This document shows, one piece after another, positions 6,675 through 7,635 of a stretch of DNA of 7,635 nt. The first letter of the stretch is position 1; the number at the start of each line of letters is the position of its first letter. Origin of the DNA: an uncultured Eubacteriales bacterium (GTDB lineage: Bacteria; Bacillota; Clostridia; Oscillospirales; Butyricicoccaceae); contig CAKUPI010000083.1 in NCBI GenBank assembly GCA_934675045.1, positions 1-7,635 on the forward strand. Reading direction: 5' to 3'. Both the position numbers and the translations under genes were made by a program. The notes under the pieces were generated by a model. It was not told the origin of the DNA, made no database searches, and was given only the letters and a program-made list of their open reading frames with translations.

Positions 6675-7307
6675 ATGGAAAACAAAGCAAAGGAGCGCGC
6701 CGTTCGTCTTGTCAGCGTTTTTTGCATGGCGGGCTGCGCGGTACTGATTTTTTGTATGCTGACCGGAAGACCGGCGCCGGTTGGCGGGGGCGCGGAGCCG
6801 CACCTTCCGCAGCGGCAGAGAGCTTTGGAGCAGGCCGAAAGCAGGCCGGAGACACAGCGAATGGTCATTACCGAAGCGTATTTTTCCAAGATGCTCCGCC
6901 AATACCTGCCGGCAGGCTTCCCGGCCGGAAAAATCCGCGTCCGGATTCAGGAATCGGGGCGCATTACTGTGGACACGGAGATAAAACGCAAGGCGATCGA
7001 AGAATATCTGCGAGACAGCGGCATGGAAACGAGCAGGAAGCAGCAGCTGCTTTTGCGCATGCTGCCCAAGACCTTTGCGCTTTCCGCAACCTTTGCCTGC
7101 TCTGTGGGAGAAGAAGAAAAAAACCTGCTGATTCTGCCGGAAACCGTGGCCTTCAACGGCTCCGAGGTCGAGGTGGGGGAGCTGCCGGCCGGCCTGCTGG
7201 ATTCGATTGGCAAAGCGGCAAACAGCCTGCTGGCAGGAACGCACTATTACTTCACGCAGATAGCCTTCCGCGACGGCGGCATCGAATTGTCGGCGGACGC
7301 AATGTGA
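6675..7307 (+). CDS. Membrane-anchored protein of unknown function
   Basis: 210 residues. Start ATG 6675 has a textbook AAGGAGG 7 nt upstream. A basic N-terminus (KAKERAVR) leads to one hydrophobic helix at about 10-29, read here as a signal anchor. A Pro/Gly/Glu-rich linker (about 31-62) follows, then a probably extracytoplasmic domain from 63 on. That domain opens VITEAYFSKMLRQYL, continues with a strand-rich IRVRIQESGRITVDTEI, a helix KRKAIEEYL, and later FNGSEVEVGELPAGLLDSI. This pattern, an N-terminal anchor, 'ITE..l...l', then beta strands and a 'vG.lP..ll' segment, loosely recalls YpmS-like (DUF2140) proteins, but I cannot establish homology. No catalytic motif is visible. It is transcribed alone, between two terminators. 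A sporulation link would rest only on the adjacent spoVM and the putative sigma-E promoter. Confidence 0.8.
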   Translation: MENKAKERAVRLVSVFCMAGCAVLIFCMLTGRPAPVGGGAEPHLPQRQRALEQAESRPETQRMVITEAYFSKMLRQYLPAGFPAGKIRVRIQESGRITVDTEIKRKAIEEYLRDSGMETSRKQQLLLRMLPKTFALSATFACSVGEEEKNLLILPETVAFNGSEVEVGELPAGLLDSIGKAANSLLAGTHYYFTQIAFRDGGIELSADAM

Positions 7308-7349
7308 ATTTTCGATATTGAACATTTAATAAAAAGTTAATAGAATCAG

Positions 7350-7381
7350 AAAAGGAGTTTCCCGGCGGGAAGCTCCTTTTT
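7350..7381 (+). terminator. Intrinsic terminator of the 210-residue gene
   Basis: A 14-bp stem (7350-7363 with 7367-7380, one G-T pair) closes a GGC loop, with TTTTT at 7377-7381. The matching A-run on the left arm would let it work in both directions. Confidence 0.85.
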
Positions 7382-7442
7382 AAAGTGCATACTCAGGTTT
7401 CGGTGCAGCTCGAAAGGCGCTTTAACAGAAGCCAATGTTTGC

Positions 7443-7478
7443 AATGCACAAAAAAAATGGGCTTTTTTGTGCATTTTT
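7443..7478 (+). terminator. Hairpin with T-run, terminator-like, just before the promoter
   Basis: A perfect 13-bp inverted repeat (7443-7455 with 7463-7475) closes a 7-nt loop AATGGGC and is followed by TTTTT (7474-7478). Half of the stem is A-T pairs, so it is weaker than the other terminators. It ends about 7 nt before the -35 of the next promoter. It may be a backup terminator insulating that promoter, or an operator-type palindrome. Confidence 0.55.
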
Positions 7479-7484
7479 GTTGTA

Positions 7485-7513
7485 TTGACAGAGCGGTATA
7501 GAGATGGTATAGT
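7485..7513 (+). promoter_or_regulatory. Strong sigma-A promoter with extended -10
   Basis: TTGACA (7485-7490) and TATAGT (7508-7513) are separated by exactly 17 nt. TGG directly before the -10 gives the extended TGn motif. The -35 is a full consensus match and the -10 differs at one position. Transcription would start near 7519-7521 and run rightwards out of the window. Confidence 0.85.
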
Positions 7514-7523
7514 GATAGCGGTA
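7492..7523 (+). repeat. Direct repeats across the promoter
   Basis: GGTATAG occurs at 7495-7501 and 7506-7512, 11 bp apart (about one helical turn), with the second copy inside the -10. AGCGGTA occurs at 7492-7498 and again at 7517-7523, flanking the -10 and covering the likely start point. The placement suggests an operator, but duplication by chance of promoter-like sequence is possible. Confidence 0.5.
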
Positions 7524-7573
7524 AAGTCGATCGTCCAAACGGCAATCTCAATCGGGACGTCTTTTTTTTACCG
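7519..7573 (+). ncRNA. Short leader or small RNA with terminator-like hairpin
   Basis: The predicted transcript begins at about 7520. CGTCC (7532-7536) pairs with GGACG (7555-7559), extended past a bulged T7531 by GA (7529-7530) with TC (7560-7561). An 18-nt loop lies between, and eight Ts (7562-7569) follow. Separately CGGTAAA (7519-7525) can pair with TTTACCG (7567-7573), enclosing everything. This could be a roughly 50-nt terminated RNA or an attenuator in the leader of the next gene. I recognise no riboswitch class. The stem is short with a large loop, so confidence is limited. Confidence 0.4.
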
Positions 7574-7577
7574 AAAA

Positions 7578-7596
7578 TTATTAAGAGTTTATTAAG
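7578..7596 (+). repeat. TTATTAAG direct repeat, 11-bp period
   Basis: TTATTAAG occurs at 7578-7585 and 7589-7596, spaced one helical turn apart in the AT-rich leader. In sequence this AT-rich, chance occurrence is quite possible. Confidence 0.4.
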
Positions 7597-7622
7597 TATT
7601 TATAAAACATATTTTATAAATA
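7597..7622. repeat. Perfect 11-bp AT-only inverted repeat
   Basis: TATTTATAAAA (7597-7607) is the exact reverse complement of TTTTATAAATA (7612-7622), with CATA between. It lies about 80-100 nt downstream of the predicted start point. It could be a repressor palindrome or part of a second promoter for a gene beyond the edge. Confidence 0.6.
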
Positions 7623-7635
7623 AAACGCAAAAACA

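Larger units (their letters stand above)
7308..7635. other. Gene-free AT-rich intergenic region with dense regulatory signals
   Basis: No credible coding frame is seen in these 328 bases; no ATG with a Shine-Dalgarno site follows the promoter. The content is, in order: the terminator of the 210-residue gene, about 60 nt without a clear feature (7382-7442), a hairpin with T-run, a strong promoter with direct repeats, a leader with terminator-like hairpin, and AT-rich repeats to the edge. The last 70 bases are much more AT-rich than the genes. Confidence 0.7.

Noticed and set aside
6726..6737. MAGC lipobox-like motif in the 210-residue protein
   Set aside because: The position -3 residue is Met, and strongly hydrophobic residues continue after the Cys, which fits a membrane anchor better than a lipoprotein signal.
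6771..6780. CCGGCGCCGG palindrome inside the 210-residue gene
   Set aside because: It encodes part of a Pro/Gly linker in GC-rich coding sequence, with no sign of function.
5396..6889. Long reverse-strand open frame (497 codons) opposite rsgA and the spoVM region
   Set aside because: It crosses two terminators and several real genes, its protein looks like the complement of rsgA codons, and no family resemblance is seen. GC-rich codon bias explains such frames, as with other long reverse frames at 452-1213, 1668-2573 and 3387-4379.
7326..7342. TTAATA repeated with 11-bp period, resembling a PhoP-type box
   Set aside because: It is in AT-rich sequence just after a stop codon and before a terminator, with no promoter next to it; likely chance.
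7385..7449. GTGCAT at 7385 pairing with ATGCAC at 7444 as an anti-terminator
   Set aside because: Only 6 bp, no extension either way, and no promoter between the upstream terminator and this site to produce such an RNA.

Overview
The window looks like core chromosome from a GC-rich, spore-forming, low-branching Gram-positive bacterium of the class Clostridia; something near the Oscillospiraceae/Ruminococcaceae is my guess. The reasons are the gene order (YugP-type metallopeptidase, rsmB, rlmN, PP2C phosphatase, PASTA kinase, rsgA), the GC-rich codon use, the strong AGGAGG-type ribosome sites, and a tiny spoVM gene. All genes read on the + strand. I see no mobile element, CRISPR array, tRNA or rRNA.

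Bases 1-6250 hold a tightly packed operon. It starts with the 3' end of a membrane zinc metallopeptidase gene. rsmB (16S rRNA m5C methyltransferase) and rlmN (23S rRNA/tRNA m2A radical-SAM methyltransferase) follow. Next come the signalling pair, PP2C phosphatase and PrkC-type membrane Ser/Thr kinase with three PASTA repeats, and last the ribosome-assembly GTPase rsgA. Junctions are TGATG (353 and 5366), ATGA (2690) or gaps of 7-13 nt, so translation is probably coupled. A strong intrinsic terminator (6252-6288) closes the operon directly after rsgA. In Bacillus subtilis rpe and thiN sit between rsgA and spoVM; here they are absent.

Bases 6290-6600 hold a miniature two-gene unit. The first gene encodes a 44-residue Cys/Trp-rich membrane peptide (6339-6473). 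The second is a 21-codon spoVM (6488-6553) with its own strong Shine-Dalgarno site, followed by a terminator. SpoVM is the amphipathic peptide that marks the curved forespore membrane for coat assembly. Both this unit and the next gene have upstream CATAYGNT elements resembling the -10 of sporulation sigma-E promoters (inference).

Bases 6600-7381 hold a monocistronic gene for a 210-residue membrane-anchored protein of unknown function, with its own terminator.

Bases 7382-7635 contain no gene but are rich in signals. They include a hairpin with a T-run and a near-perfect sigma-A promoter with extended -10 overlapped by direct repeats. Beyond it, a short leader has a terminator-like hairpin plus eight Ts, and an AT-only 11-bp inverted repeat follows. 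This is probably the regulated 5' region of a gene beyond the window edge, or a short RNA of about 50 nt.
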